From assembly GCA_023424965.1 (NCBI GenBank), contig JAFADI010000267.1:1-41577 (forward strand): 41,577 nt of DNA, given 5' to 3'. Source of the stretch: Bacillota bacterium (lineage in GTDB: Bacteria; Bacillota; Clostridia; Acetivibrionales; JAFADI01). The notes below the pieces were generated by a model that saw only the letters and a list, made by a program, of their open reading frames with translations, had not been told where the DNA came from and ran no database searches. Shown here piece after piece: positions 15,082 to 23,865 of this stretch (within the stretch, counting starts at the first letter, position 1; the number at the start of each line of letters is the position of its first letter). The position numbers and the translations under genes are program-made.

Positions 15082-17700
15082 ATGAATAAGGATGCAAAAA
15101 CATTAAAAGTAGATACGGTTGAAAACGTAGAGCAGTTGATCGATCGCATGAAGGAAATCAGAAACGCGCAAGAAATATTTGCCACCTTTCCCCAGGAAAA
15201 AGTTGACGAGATATTCAAAATGGCGGCTCTTGCAGCAAACAAACAGAGAATCCCTCTCGCTAAAATGACAGTGGAGGAAACTGGCATGGGCGTGGTGGAA
15301 GACAAGGTCATTAAAAACCACTATGCTTCCGAATATATTTACAATGCCTATAAAGATACCAAAACTTGTGGTATAATTGAAGAGGACGCAGCCTTCGGAG
15401 TTAAAAAAATTGCTGAGCCCATTGGTGTCATCGCAGCAGTTATCCCAACAACAAATCCAACTTCCACAGCAATCTTCAAAGCATTGCTGGCACTCAAAAC
15501 AAGAAACGGCATTATCTTCAGCCCCCATCCAAGAGCGAAAAACTGCACCATCGCAGCGGCAAAGATTGTACTGGAAGCAGCGGTCAAGGCCGGTGCCCCG
15601 GAAGGAATCATCGGTTGGATCGATGTTCCGTCGCTGGAGCTTACAAACCAGGTGATGAAGAATGCGGATATCATTCTCGCAACGGGAGGTCCGGGAATGG
15701 TCAAGTCGGCATATTCATCCGGCAAGCCCGCGATTGGCGTGGGAGCCGGCAACGTACCTGCCATTATCGACAAATCTGCCAATGTCCAGATGGCGGTGAG
15801 TTCCATTATCCTCTCCAAAACCTTTGACAACGGTATGATTTGTGCTTCCGAGCAATCGGTCATCGTTGATGCAAGCATATACGACAAGGTTAAAAAGGAA
15901 TTTGAATACCGGGGCTGCTACTTATTGAAGGGGGACGAAACCGAAAAGGTCAGAAAAACCATCATCATTAACGGTGCACTGAACGCCAAAATCGTTGGAC
16001 AGACAGCGCACAAAATCGCAGGCATTGCGGGGGTGAATGTACCGGAGGATACGAAAATCCTGATCGGTGAGGTTGAAAGTGTAGAGCTTTCCGAAGAATT
16101 CGCCCATGAAAAATTATCTCCTGTTTTGGCTATGTACAAATACAAAACCTTTGACGAGGCCATTGAAAAAGCCGACAGGCTTGTAAAAGACGGTGGGTAC
16201 GGTCATACGGCATCAATCTATATAAACACCGTTCTGGAAAAAGAAAAGCTTGACCGGTTCAACAATGCCATGAAGGCCTGCCGCATCGTTGTAAATACAC
16301 CTTCGTCACATGGCGGCATCGGCGATCTGTATAACTTCAAGCTTGCGCCGTCGCTGACTCTCGGCTGCGGTTCATGGGGCGGCAACTCCGTTTCTGAAAA
16401 CGTCGGTGTAAAGCACCTCATCAATATCAAAACAGTGGCTGAAAGGAGAGAAAATATGCTTTGGTTCAGAACTCCCGAGAAGGTTTATTTCAAGAAGGGG
16501 TGCCTGGGTGTCGCGCTTAAGGAGCTGAAGGACGAGTACAACAAGAAAAAGGTATTTATCGTAACAGACGAATTTTTATATAAGAACGGCTATACAAAAC
16601 CGGTTACCGAAGCACTCGACAGTATGGGGATAAACCATTTTACCTTCTACAACGTAGCTCCCGACCCGACCCTTGCCAGTGCAAAAGAAGGAGCGGAGTC
16701 CATGAAAGCCTTCGAACCGGATTGCATTATCGCGTTGGGCGGCGGCTCTGCCATGGATGCGGGCAAAATTATGTGGACCCTTTATGAACACCCGGAGGTT
16801 GACTTCCTTGACCTGGCCATGCGCTTTATGGATATCAGAAAGAGAGTTTACTCTTTCCCCAAAATGGGTGTGAAGGCAAACTTTATTGCGATCCCTACAT
16901 CCGCAGGCACCGGCTCGGAGGTTACACCCTTTGCAGTCATCACCGATGAAAAGACGGGCATCAAATATCCCCTGGCAGATTATGCGCTCTTGCCAAACAT
17001 GGCCATTGTGGATGCCGACCTGATGATGAACATGCCCAAGGGACTTACGTCGGCATCGGGCATCGATGCCATGACCCATGCCCTTGAAGCTTATGCTTCC
17101 ATGCTTGCAACGGATTACACCGACGGCTATGCGCTGAAAGCCCTGAAGAACATCTTCAGGTATCTGCCCAGCGCTTATGAAAACGGCGCAAAGGACCCTG
17201 TTGCAAGAGAAAAGATGGCGGACGCCTCTACCATGGCGGGTATGGCCTTTGCCAATGCCTTCCTGGGAATATGCCACTCCATGGCGCACAAGCTGGGTGC
17301 TTTCCATCACTTGCCGCATGGTGTTGCAAACGCACTTTTGATCAATGAGGTTATGAAGTTTAATGCAACCGACAACCCGAAGAAAATGGGAGCCTTCTCA
17401 CAGTATCAATATCCCCACGCCATTGAACGCTACGCTGAAATTGCGGATTTCCTTGGGATTGAAGGGAAGACCGATATGGATAAATTCAATAAGCTGCTGG
17501 TTAAAATCGATGAACTGAAGGAGAAAGTTGGCATCAAGAAGACCATCAAGGAATATGGTATCAGTGAAGAGGCCTTCATGGCAACGCTGGAAGAAATGGT
17601 TGAACAGGCTTTTGACGATCAGTGCACCGGTGCAAACCCAAGATATCCGTTAATGTCAGAAATGAGGGAAATGTATCTGAAAGCCTACCACGGAAAATAA
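15082..17700 (+). CDS. adhE: Bifunctional aldehyde-alcohol dehydrogenase AdhE
   Basis: Fusion enzyme that reduces acetyl-CoA to acetaldehyde and then to ethanol using two NADH; it forms helical spirosomes in the cytoplasm. It has 872 residues, the normal length. The N-terminal aldehyde dehydrogenase (about 1-440) has the nucleophile Cys254 (NGMICASEQ) and the nucleotide loop GVGAGNVPA. After the linker, the iron-dependent alcohol dehydrogenase (about 455-872) has GGGSAMDAGK, the conserved stretch SGIDAMTHALEAY and the iron-ligand histidines in GICHSMAHKLGAFHHLPHG. I chose ATG 15082 because GGAGG lies about 7 bases upstream. A Rex-like box lies upstream, and a kinase-like gene follows after 12 bases. 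Ethanol fermentation by an obligate anaerobe is implied. Confidence 0.97.
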   Translation: MNKDAKTLKVDTVENVEQLIDRMKEIRNAQEIFATFPQEKVDEIFKMAALAANKQRIPLAKMTVEETGMGVVEDKVIKNHYASEYIYNAYKDTKTCGIIEEDAAFGVKKIAEPIGVIAAVIPTTNPTSTAIFKALLALKTRNGIIFSPHPRAKNCTIAAAKIVLEAAVKAGAPEGIIGWIDVPSLELTNQVMKNADIILATGGPGMVKSAYSSGKPAIGVGAGNVPAIIDKSANVQMAVSSIILSKTFDNGMICASEQSVIVDASIYDKVKKEFEYRGCYLLKGDETEKVRKTIIINGALNAKIVGQTAHKIAGIAGVNVPEDTKILIGEVESVELSEEFAHEKLSPVLAMYKYKTFDEAIEKADRLVKDGGYGHTASIYINTVLEKEKLDRFNNAMKACRIVVNTPSSHGGIGDLYNFKLAPSLTLGCGSWGGNSVSENVGVKHLINIKTVAERRENMLWFRTPEKVYFKKGCLGVALKELKDEYNKKKVFIVTDEFLYKNGYTKPVTEALDSMGINHFTFYNVAPDPTLASAKEGAESMKAFEPDCIIALGGGSAMDAGKIMWTLYEHPEVDFLDLAMRFMDIRKRVYSFPKMGVKANFIAIPTSAGTGSEVTPFAVITDEKTGIKYPLADYALLPNMAIVDADLMMNMPKGLTSASGIDAMTHALEAYASMLATDYTDGYALKALKNIFRYLPSAYENGAKDPVAREKMADASTMAGMAFANAFLGICHSMAHKLGAFHHLPHGVANALLINEVMKFNATDNPKKMGAFSQYQYPHAIERYAEIADFLGIEGKTDMDKFNKLLVKIDELKEKVGIKKTIKEYGISEEAFMATLEEMVEQAFDDQCTGANPRYPLMSEMREMYLKAYHGK

Positions 17701-17712
17701 GGGGGATGGAAA

Positions 17713-18462
17713 ATGAAGCTTGATAATGTGATTTCAAAGAGGGAAAACAAAACGATTTATCGTGATGACAACGTGGCGATTAAAGTTTTCGACAGAAATT
17801 TTTCCAAATCGGACATATTGAACGAAGCATTAAATCAAGCAAGAGCGGAAGAAACCAACCTCAATGTTCCCAAAATCCTTGAGGTCACAAAGATCGACGG
17901 CAATTGGGCCATATGCTCCCAGTTCATTGAAGGGAAAACCTTATCCCAAATGATGGATGAGAACCCCGACAAAATGAATGAGTATATTGAGTGGTTTGTG
18001 GACATCCAAATGGAGGTTCACGCCCAAAATTCGCCTTTGATGACCAAGCTGAAGGATAAAATGGCCAGAAAGATCTCTCTGACCAAATTTGATGCAACAA
18101 CCCGCTACGACCTGCAAACCAGGCTGGAAGGAATGCCGAAGCACAACAAGGTATGCCACGGCGACTTCCGCCCAAGCAACATCATCATTACGGCGGAGGG
18201 CAAGCCCTATATCATCGACTGGTCCCATGCCACCCAGGGGAATGCATCGGCGGATGTCGCCAGAACCTATTTGATCTTCCTGCTGACGGACAGGAGGGAG
18301 GTAGGTGAATACTACCTGAAAACCTTCTGCCGGAAGAGCGATACGGCAAGGCAGTATGTTGAAAAGTGGATTCCCATTGTGGCAGCGTCACAGTCTGTGA
18401 AAGGCAAGCCGGAGGAAGTGAAGTTTTTAAGCCAGCTGGTGGATGTGGTTGATTATGATTGA
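17713..18462 (+). CDS. Aminoglycoside phosphotransferase (APH)-family kinase-like protein
   Basis: Predicted small-molecule kinase of 249 residues. The N-lobe has a VAIKVF lysine (about residue 26). The catalytic loop CHGDFRPSN (about 153-161) contains the Asp base and Asn metal ligand, and the metal-binding IIDWSHA (about 170-176) is the DFG equivalent. All key residues are present. The protein is closer to choline/homoserine-kinase-like APH proteins common in Clostridia than to known resistance enzymes, so I do not call antibiotic resistance. It lies 12 bases after adhE with GGGGGATGG as its binding site, suggesting one operon, and ends at a strong terminator. Confidence 0.85.
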   Translation: MKLDNVISKRENKTIYRDDNVAIKVFDRNFSKSDILNEALNQARAEETNLNVPKILEVTKIDGNWAICSQFIEGKTLSQMMDENPDKMNEYIEWFVDIQMEVHAQNSPLMTKLKDKMARKISLTKFDATTRYDLQTRLEGMPKHNKVCHGDFRPSNIIITAEGKPYIIDWSHATQGNASADVARTYLIFLLTDRREVGEYYLKTFCRKSDTARQYVEKWIPIVAASQSVKGKPEEVKFLSQLVDVVDYD

Positions 18463-18473
18463 TAAATAGCTGA

Positions 18474-18512
18474 AAGGGACCTCTCAAAATTGATATTGAG
18501 AGGTCCCTTTTT
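18474..18512 (+). terminator. Rho-independent terminator of the adhE operon
   Basis: Perfect 12-bp stem, GGGACCTCTCAA (18476-18487) with TTGAGAGGTCCC (18496-18507), 8-nt loop, extended by AAA/TTT and ending in five T residues. It lies 11 bases after the kinase-like gene. Confidence 0.92.
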
Positions 18513-18546
18513 ATGTGGGGGAGCATCCCCTTTCTGTGTACCATCA

Positions 18547-18591
18547 GGCAAAATCCGCACATGCGAAGAGGTGGTTTCAGCGCCGGGATAG
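18547..18591 (+). pseudogene. Duplicated 3' tail of the isochorismatase-like gene
   Basis: Fourteen codons plus stop read GKIRTCEEVVSAPG, against GKIRTSEEVVSALE at the end of the gene at 14249-14839. At DNA level about 38 of 45 bases agree by eye. There is no start or upstream coding sequence, so it is a dead remnant. It implies that the segment with adhE was once flanked by two copies of the isochorismatase gene, one of which was deleted, or that a small duplication moved this tail. Confidence 0.75.
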
Positions 18592-18597
18592 AAATGC

Positions 18598-18630
18598 GTT
18601 TATATTCCGTTTAAATGAATGGTATATAAT
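18598..18630 (+). promoter_or_regulatory. Promoter with two 11-bp-spaced TTTA boxes before the response regulator
   Basis: GTTTATATTCC (18598-18608) and GTTTAAATGAA (18609-18619) are adjacent imperfect 11-bp direct repeats. A TATAAT (18625-18630) starts 11 bases after the second TTTA. No good -35 is present, as expected for an activator-dependent promoter. The spacing and sequence match the boxes before the efflux adaptor gene at 20409. The transcript would start almost at the ribosome binding site AGGAGG (18637-18642), giving a very short leader. Confidence 0.5.
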
Positions 18631-18653
18631 AATAGCAGGAGGTGATGTTTCCG

Positions 18654-19331
18654 GTGAACAGGATTTTGGTTGTGGACGACGACGGATATATCCGTGAGCT
18701 GGTGTGCACCGTGCTCAGGAGTGAAGGCTTTATTACTTTCGAAGCATCCGACGGGCGGGAAGCACTGCAAAAAATGACGGAAGTGAATCCCGACCTCTGC
18801 ATCATCGACATCATGATGCCCAACATGGATGGCTTCGAGCTGTGCCGCCAGCTCCGGCGGTACTATGAGGATATCCCGGTCCTGATGCTGACGGCGAAGG
18901 ATGACATCAGCCAGAAGGTGAAGGGCTTTGAAATGGGGACGGACGACTATCTGACAAAGCCCTTTGAGGCGGCGGAGCTGGTTGTGCGTGTGAAGGCGCT
19001 GCTCAAGCGGTACAAAATAAGCTCGTCCCAGACGGTTCAAATCGGCACGCTGACCATGGACAGGAGCAGCTATGCCATCCAGGCCGGCGGTGAGAAAATG
19101 GATATTCCCATGAAGGAATTCGAGCTGCTGTTCAAGCTGGGCAGCTATCCGGACAAAACCCTTTCCAGGAATCAACTTATTGAGGACATCTGGGGCTGTG
19201 ACTTCGACGGCAACGAGCGGACACTGGATGTGCACATCAACCGGCTGAGGGACCGCTTCCCTCCGGAAAATTTCCATTTTAGAATTACCACCATCCGTGG
19301 GCTGGGATACAGACTGGAGGGAACTCCATGA
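18654..19331 (+). CDS. OmpR-family response regulator
   Basis: Two-component response regulator of 225 residues. The receiver domain (1-120) has acidic D8-D10, phospho-acceptor Asp52 (IIDIMMPNMDG), Thr80 (MLTAKDD) and Lys102 (TKPFEA). The C-terminal winged helix (about 130-225; MKEFELLFKLGSYPDKTLSRNQLIEDIWG, DVHINRLRDRF, TIRGLGYRLE) is OmpR/PhoB type. I chose GTG 18654, 11 bases after AGGAGG (18637-18642); the in-frame GTG 18642 and ATG 18645 overlap or crowd that site. The stop overlaps the kinase start by 4 bases. It probably controls itself and the efflux operon through 11-bp boxes. Confidence 0.93.
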   Translation: MNRILVVDDDGYIRELVCTVLRSEGFITFEASDGREALQKMTEVNPDLCIIDIMMPNMDGFELCRQLRRYYEDIPVLMLTAKDDISQKVKGFEMGTDDYLTKPFEAAELVVRVKALLKRYKISSSQTVQIGTLTMDRSSYAIQAGGEKMDIPMKEFELLFKLGSYPDKTLSRNQLIEDIWGCDFDGNERTLDVHINRLRDRFPPENFHFRITTIRGLGYRLEGTP

Positions 19332-20425
19332 AAAAAACAAGGTGGTATCAATTTGCGGCACATGCGGCCGTAATCCTGCTGCTCATCAGCTGCGCCTTTG
19401 TGGCGGGCTACGGCGTGACGGAACTGATTTTCCTGGCGACGGGACATCCGCCGGAGCTCGTGGCCCATGTGCTTTCGGGCCTTGCGGCTTTCTTGCTGAT
19501 GCCGCTGGCGGGAGGCCTGTTTTCCCGTTTTGACAGGCGGTTGGTCGGGAGGGAATTCCGGAATTTTCCCTATGGAAGGCTGCTGGGGGATACACTGGAT
19601 GCCATGAAGCGGATTGCCCAGGGAGATTTCAATGTGTTTGTCGCCACGGAGGATGAGCGGGGGCCTTTTAACGAGCTGGCCCACAGCGTCAACAAAATGG
19701 CCATGGAGCTGGGTTCCATGGAGAAGCTGCGGCAGGACTTCATTTCCAACGTCTCCCACGAGATCCAGTCCCCCTTGACCTCCATCAGTGGGTATGCCTC
19801 CCTGTTGAAGCGGGAGGGGACCAGCCGCGAGCAGATTATCCACTACGCCTCAATCATCGAAACGGAAAGCAAGCGGCTGTCAAAGCTGAGCGACAATCTT
19901 TTGAAACTTTCAGCGCTGGAGGTGGACGGTGCTTCCCTGGAACACAAGCCCTTCCGCCTGGACAAACAGCTTGAAAGCATCCTACTGATGCTGGAGCCTC
20001 AATGGTCCGAGAAGAACATCATGCCCGACGTGTCGCTGTCCAACGTGGTGACGACGGGCAGTGAGGATTTGCTGAGCCAGGTGTGGATCAACCTCCTGCA
20101 CAACGCCATCAAATTCACCCCGGAAAACGGGAGGATCCGGGTGACCCTCACCGCGGGCAAAGACTGCGTGGTATGTACCGTTGCCGACAACGGTATCGGT
20201 ATCTCGCCGGAGGATCAGATCCACATCTTTGAACGGTTCTACAAGGTGGACAAGGCCCGCGACCGTTCCCTGGGCGGCAACGGCCTGGGGCTTTCCCTGG
20301 TGAAGAAGATTGTGGAGCTGCACGGGGGGAGGATTGCCGTCAAAAGCGAGATGGGAAAGGGGACGGAGTTCATTGTAACCCTGCCGGATCATCCCGCAGC
20401 CGCCCCCGGTTTACACTGCGTTTAA
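19328..20425 (+). CDS. Sensor histidine kinase
   Basis: Membrane sensor kinase of 365 residues. Two hydrophobic segments (about 12-37 and 43-64) are separated by only a few outside residues, so it lacks a real extracellular sensor and may sense within the membrane or through the transporter. A HAMP-like linker (about 85-130) follows. The H-box FISNVSHEIQSPLTSI carries His144, with Gln in the position where Arg or Lys is common. The ATPase domain has the N box (LLHNAIKFT), G1 (VADNGIGIS) and G2 (GGNGLGLSLVK). It is coupled to the response regulator by a 4-base ATGA overlap. The 3' end contains the regulatory boxes of the next operon. Confidence 0.93.
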   Translation: MKKTRWYQFAAHAAVILLLISCAFVAGYGVTELIFLATGHPPELVAHVLSGLAAFLLMPLAGGLFSRFDRRLVGREFRNFPYGRLLGDTLDAMKRIAQGDFNVFVATEDERGPFNELAHSVNKMAMELGSMEKLRQDFISNVSHEIQSPLTSISGYASLLKREGTSREQIIHYASIIETESKRLSKLSDNLLKLSALEVDGASLEHKPFRLDKQLESILLMLEPQWSEKNIMPDVSLSNVVTTGSEDLLSQVWINLLHNAIKFTPENGRIRVTLTAGKDCVVCTVADNGIGISPEDQIHIFERFYKVDKARDRSLGGNGLGLSLVKKIVELHGGRIAVKSEMGKGTEFIVTLPDHPAAAPGLHCV

Positions 20426-20463
20426 ACTGCATTTAACTTCTGTTTATTTTCAGGGTTTATGAT
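20409..20463 (+). promoter_or_regulatory. Tandem 11-bp TTTA boxes and -10 for the efflux operon
   Basis: Four consecutive imperfect 11-mers: GTTTACACTGC (20409), GTTTAAACTGC (20420), ATTTAACTTCT (20431) and GTTTATTTTCA (20442). TTTA therefore recurs at 20410, 20421, 20432 and 20443, exactly one helical turn apart. TATGAT (20458-20463) lies 11 bases after the last TTTA, the same distance as at the response-regulator promoter. The array overlaps the last codons of the kinase gene. OmpR/PhoB-type regulators bind such direct repeats. Confidence 0.6.
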
Positions 20464-20493
20464 GGCCATAGAAAATAGACAGGAGGAACCCTT

Positions 20494-21849
20494 GTGGTAA
20501 AATTAAAAAACATTAAAAAAAGAACGGTTATTATTGCTGCCATCGCTCTGGTGCTTGCCGGCACAACCTTCGCCCTTTTTTCGCCTTTCAGAGGCGGCAA
20601 AGATACGGTGGTGACAGGTTACTCCGCCCTTTCGGCCACTGAGCTCGTCAACAGCGTCAGTGCATCGGGAAATGTGGAAAGCAGTATGAGCCGGAATATA
20701 TACTCTTCCTTGAATTATCCCGTGAAAAAGATCCATGTCAAGGTGGGTGACCACGTATCGGCCGGAGACCTTCTTGCCGAGCTTGACACCGAAGCGCTCA
20801 AGCTGGATGTGGCGCAGCAGCGGAGCATCCTCAGCAATTCGCAAAAAACTGCCGCCATCGACCTGGAAGATAAAAGGCTGAACTTCAACAATTCCAAAAA
20901 CCAGTATGAAAACGGGAACAATCCCGAGCTTGTCAACGCCGGGTATGCTCTCCAGACGGCCCAATCCGATCTGAACACCAAAAAAACAGACTATGAAAGC
21001 AACAAGCTGCTTTTTGAAAGCGGCGCTGTTTCCCGCCAGGCACTGAATGAATCGGAGACGGCCTACAAGCTGGCTTCCGCCGCATATGACAAAGCCCTTT
21101 CCTCTCTCAATTCCACAAAGACCAAAATCAAGCAGGACCTGAAAGCCTCGGAGGCCGGCTTGAAAACCGCCGAGGCCAATGTGGGCAACGACAGTCAACT
21201 AATTGCGCTTCAGAAGCTTGAAAAAAATCTTGCCGACACCGCAATCAAAGCTCCCATTGAAGGGACTATAACGGCCATCTATGCGAAGGAAGGCTCTCCG
21301 GGGAACGGCCTGCTTTTCATCGTTGAGGACACCGCCAACCTCATCGTGACCGCTTATGTCAAAGAGTACGATGCGGTCAAGGTCCATGAAGGGCAGACAG
21401 TAACCGTTAAATCGGACAGCATCGGCAATAAAACCGTAAACGGAAAAGTGATCATGATTGATCCGGCCTCTACAAAAGACGGCAGCGGCGTAACCGAAAC
21501 CGCCAGCGCAGTGGAGTTCAAAACGAAGATCGCCGTTCTGGACCGGGATACCCAATTGAAGATCGGGATGAACGTCCGCCTGAACATCATTCTGGAGAAA
21601 AAGCCCCATGTGTTTGCCGTACCTTCCGACGCCGTCACCGTCAATTCCGAAGGCAAAGATATCGTCTATGCCATAACGGATACCAAAGGAAAGAAAAGGA
21701 TAAAAGAGCTGGAGGTAAAGAAGGGGATGGAAACGGACCTTTATACCGAGGTTTCGGGAGAGAGCATTGCCGAGGGCGTCATCGTGGTGAACGACGCGGC
21801 CGGTGTAAAACCCGGCAGCATCGTCACCCTGCAGCAGGCAGAACAATAG
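20494..21849 (+). CDS. MacA/YknX-type efflux adaptor protein (HlyD family)
   Basis: Membrane-fusion/adaptor protein of 451 residues for a MacB-type ABC exporter. One N-terminal membrane segment (about 10-30) leads to an extracellular part. A lipoyl half-domain (about 70-95; IHVKVGDHVSAGDLLAELD), a long coiled coil (about 95-235; many K/E/N/A heptads), the second lipoyl half (TAIKAPIEGTITAIYAKEG), then beta-barrel and membrane-proximal domains (to about 445) follow. GTG 20494 has AGGAGG 7 bases upstream. It begins the operon adaptor-ATPase-permease controlled by the upstream boxes. In Gram-positives such systems export peptides or protect against them; the substrate here is unknown. Confidence 0.9.
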   Translation: MVKLKNIKKRTVIIAAIALVLAGTTFALFSPFRGGKDTVVTGYSALSATELVNSVSASGNVESSMSRNIYSSLNYPVKKIHVKVGDHVSAGDLLAELDTEALKLDVAQQRSILSNSQKTAAIDLEDKRLNFNNSKNQYENGNNPELVNAGYALQTAQSDLNTKKTDYESNKLLFESGAVSRQALNESETAYKLASAAYDKALSSLNSTKTKIKQDLKASEAGLKTAEANVGNDSQLIALQKLEKNLADTAIKAPIEGTITAIYAKEGSPGNGLLFIVEDTANLIVTAYVKEYDAVKVHEGQTVTVKSDSIGNKTVNGKVIMIDPASTKDGSGVTETASAVEFKTKIAVLDRDTQLKIGMNVRLNIILEKKPHVFAVPSDAVTVNSEGKDIVYAITDTKGKKRIKELEVKKGMETDLYTEVSGESIAEGVIVVNDAAGVKPGSIVTLQQAEQ

Positions 21850-21860
21850 GAGGGATCCGC

Positions 21861-22604
21861 ATGCGGGAAAATTTAATTGATATAAGCAGTCTTGTAAAAA
21901 ACTTTTATACGGGGACGCCCAATGAGCTTGAGATACTCAAGGGCATCTCCCTCAAGGTCCGAAAAGGGGAGTTCATCTCCATTGTCGGTGCTTCCGGCTC
22001 CGGCAAAAGTACGTTGATGAATATCATTGGGGCCCTGGACAGGCCGACCTCCGGCGAATACATTCTAGACGGAGCTCCCCTGCAGGAGATGCCGGACAGC
22101 GAGCTCTCCGATGTCCGCAACCGGAAAATCGGCTTTGTATTCCAGAACTTCAACCTGATCCCCAGGAATTCGGCACTGAAAAATGTGGAGCTGCCCATGC
22201 TCTATGCAGGTGTGGGAAAAAGGGAAAGAAGGGAAAGGGCAAAGGAGCTGCTGGATCTGGTGGGGATGGCAGACAGGATGCACCACCAGCCCAACGAGCT
22301 TTCGGGGGGACAGAAGCAAAGGGTGGCCATTTCAAGGGCCCTGTCCAATGATCCCGCAATCATACTGGCCGATGAGCCTACAGGCGCACTGGATTCGGAG
22401 ACGGGGGAAATGGTGATGAAGCTGTTCCACCAGGTACACCGGACAAAAGGCACCACCATTGTCCTGATCACCCACAACAGCGAACTGGCGGAGCAAACCC
22501 AGCGGGTGGTAACATTGAAGGACGGCTGCATCATTGAAGACAGGCCGGGGCTTGTCCGGGCAGGAAATGATACAAGGAGGGGTGAAACTGATGGACATGG
22601 TTGA
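21861..22604 (+). CDS. ABC transporter ATP-binding protein (MacB/LolD/YknY type)
   Basis: Cytoplasmic ATPase of 247 residues. Walker A GASGSGKST (about residues 42-50), Q-loop FVFQNFNLIP, signature LSGGQKQR, Walker B IILADEPTGALDS and the switch His (LITHNSE) are all intact; LDS after Walker B is typical of the MacB/LolD group. Its stop overlaps the permease start by 14 bases, and it lies 11 bases after the adaptor gene with AGGAGGG as its binding site. It powers the exporter formed with the next gene. Confidence 0.95.
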   Translation: MRENLIDISSLVKNFYTGTPNELEILKGISLKVRKGEFISIVGASGSGKSTLMNIIGALDRPTSGEYILDGAPLQEMPDSELSDVRNRKIGFVFQNFNLIPRNSALKNVELPMLYAGVGKRERRERAKELLDLVGMADRMHHQPNELSGGQKQRVAISRALSNDPAIILADEPTGALDSETGEMVMKLFHQVHRTKGTTIVLITHNSELAEQTQRVVTLKDGCIIEDRPGLVRAGNDTRRGETDGHG

Positions 22605-23862
22605 AAATATCCTGCTGGCTCTTGAGAGCCTGTACGCCAATAAAATGCGGGCAATTCTCACCATGCTGGGCATCATTATCGGAATCGGCTCGGTGATCGC
22701 CATTGTGACGGTAGGCAATTCCCTGACTGCGTCCATTTCCAGCACCATGATGGGCATGGGGGCCAATTCCATCCTGGTGAGCGTCAATGAGCGGGGGGTG
22801 GACCCTTTTGGAGACGGGAAGGTGGGAATGGATTCCGCCACAACGCCGGAAGACAGCGAGCTTATATCCCCGGAACAAATTGAAGCCTTCCATGCCAGGT
22901 ATTCAAACAAGATTGAAACCATAAGCCTTTCACAGAGTGCCGGGTCTGCAAAAGCCCAGGATGGCAGACGCTATGCCAATATAAGCGTCAACGGGGTCAA
23001 CCGGGGCTATGAAAAGGCCAATAACATAAAGCTGCTTCAGGGACGGTTCATCAATGAAAAGGATGTCAATGCCGTCCGAAGGGCCGCCGTAGTATCCGAC
23101 AGGCTGATCAGAAATATGTTCACCGTCGGGCAGGACCTCATAGGACAGGAGGTCAAAGTCTATTCTTCAGGAAGCATCGAGGTTTATACAATCGTCGGGG
23201 TATATAAATATGAGAATTCTCTATTTGCAAACAGCTCTTCCTCGGAACAGGACTTAATGACAAACTTCTACATTCCCGTAAGCCTGGCAAAGCAGGACGC
23301 CGTGAATAAAAATTACCAGTCCTTTACCGTGGTAGCCGCCGGCGGGGTGGATACCGCAGCTTTTACCAATGAGATAAAGAGCTATTTTTCAAAGTTCTAT
23401 GCCAACAGTACAAAATGGGAAATCGGCGTCACCAGTATGGAAAGCCTCATCTCAAGCATGACCTCCATGCTTGACACCGTCTCCGTCGCAATCTCCATTA
23501 TTGCGGGAATTTCTCTCCTGGTGGGAGGGATCGGCGTAATGAACATCATGCTGGTATCCGTCACCGAGCGCACACGGGAGATCGGCACCCGGAAAGCCCT
23601 TGGAGCAAAAAGCTCCTATATACGCCTCCAGTTCATTGTGGAATCGGTGATCATCTGCCTGATCGGGGGACTTACAGGCATTTTTATCGGACTGATTCTG
23701 GGAGCCGTGGGCGCTTCACTCCTGGGCTATCCGGCAACCACCTCCTGGGCGGCAATTGTATTGAGCGTCTCCTTGACCATGGTCATCGGTGTGTTCTTCG
23801 GATACTACCCGGCCAATAAGGCGGCAAAGCTCGATCCGATAGAAGCATTGAGATATGAATAG
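22591..23862 (+). CDS. ABC transporter permease (MacB/FtsX type)
   Basis: Membrane subunit of 423 residues. The MacB topology is seen: one N-terminal membrane helix (about 20-45; MLGIIIGIGSVIAIVTVG), a large extracellular domain (about 60-290), then three C-terminal helices (about 298-325, 345-375, 380-410) around the FtsX domain (GVMNIMLVSVTERTREIGTRKALGAK). ATG 22591 has AAGGAGG upstream within the ATPase gene. The longer frame from 22534 is a shadow of the ATPase reading. Together with the two previous genes it forms a complete MacAB/YknXYZ-like exporter. Confidence 0.93.
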   Translation: MDMVENILLALESLYANKMRAILTMLGIIIGIGSVIAIVTVGNSLTASISSTMMGMGANSILVSVNERGVDPFGDGKVGMDSATTPEDSELISPEQIEAFHARYSNKIETISLSQSAGSAKAQDGRRYANISVNGVNRGYEKANNIKLLQGRFINEKDVNAVRRAAVVSDRLIRNMFTVGQDLIGQEVKVYSSGSIEVYTIVGVYKYENSLFANSSSSEQDLMTNFYIPVSLAKQDAVNKNYQSFTVVAAGGVDTAAFTNEIKSYFSKFYANSTKWEIGVTSMESLISSMTSMLDTVSVAISIIAGISLLVGGIGVMNIMLVSVTERTREIGTRKALGAKSSYIRLQFIVESVIICLIGGLTGIFIGLILGAVGASLLGYPATTSWAAIVLSVSLTMVIGVFFGYYPANKAAKLDPIEALRYE

Positions 23863-23865
23863 CAC

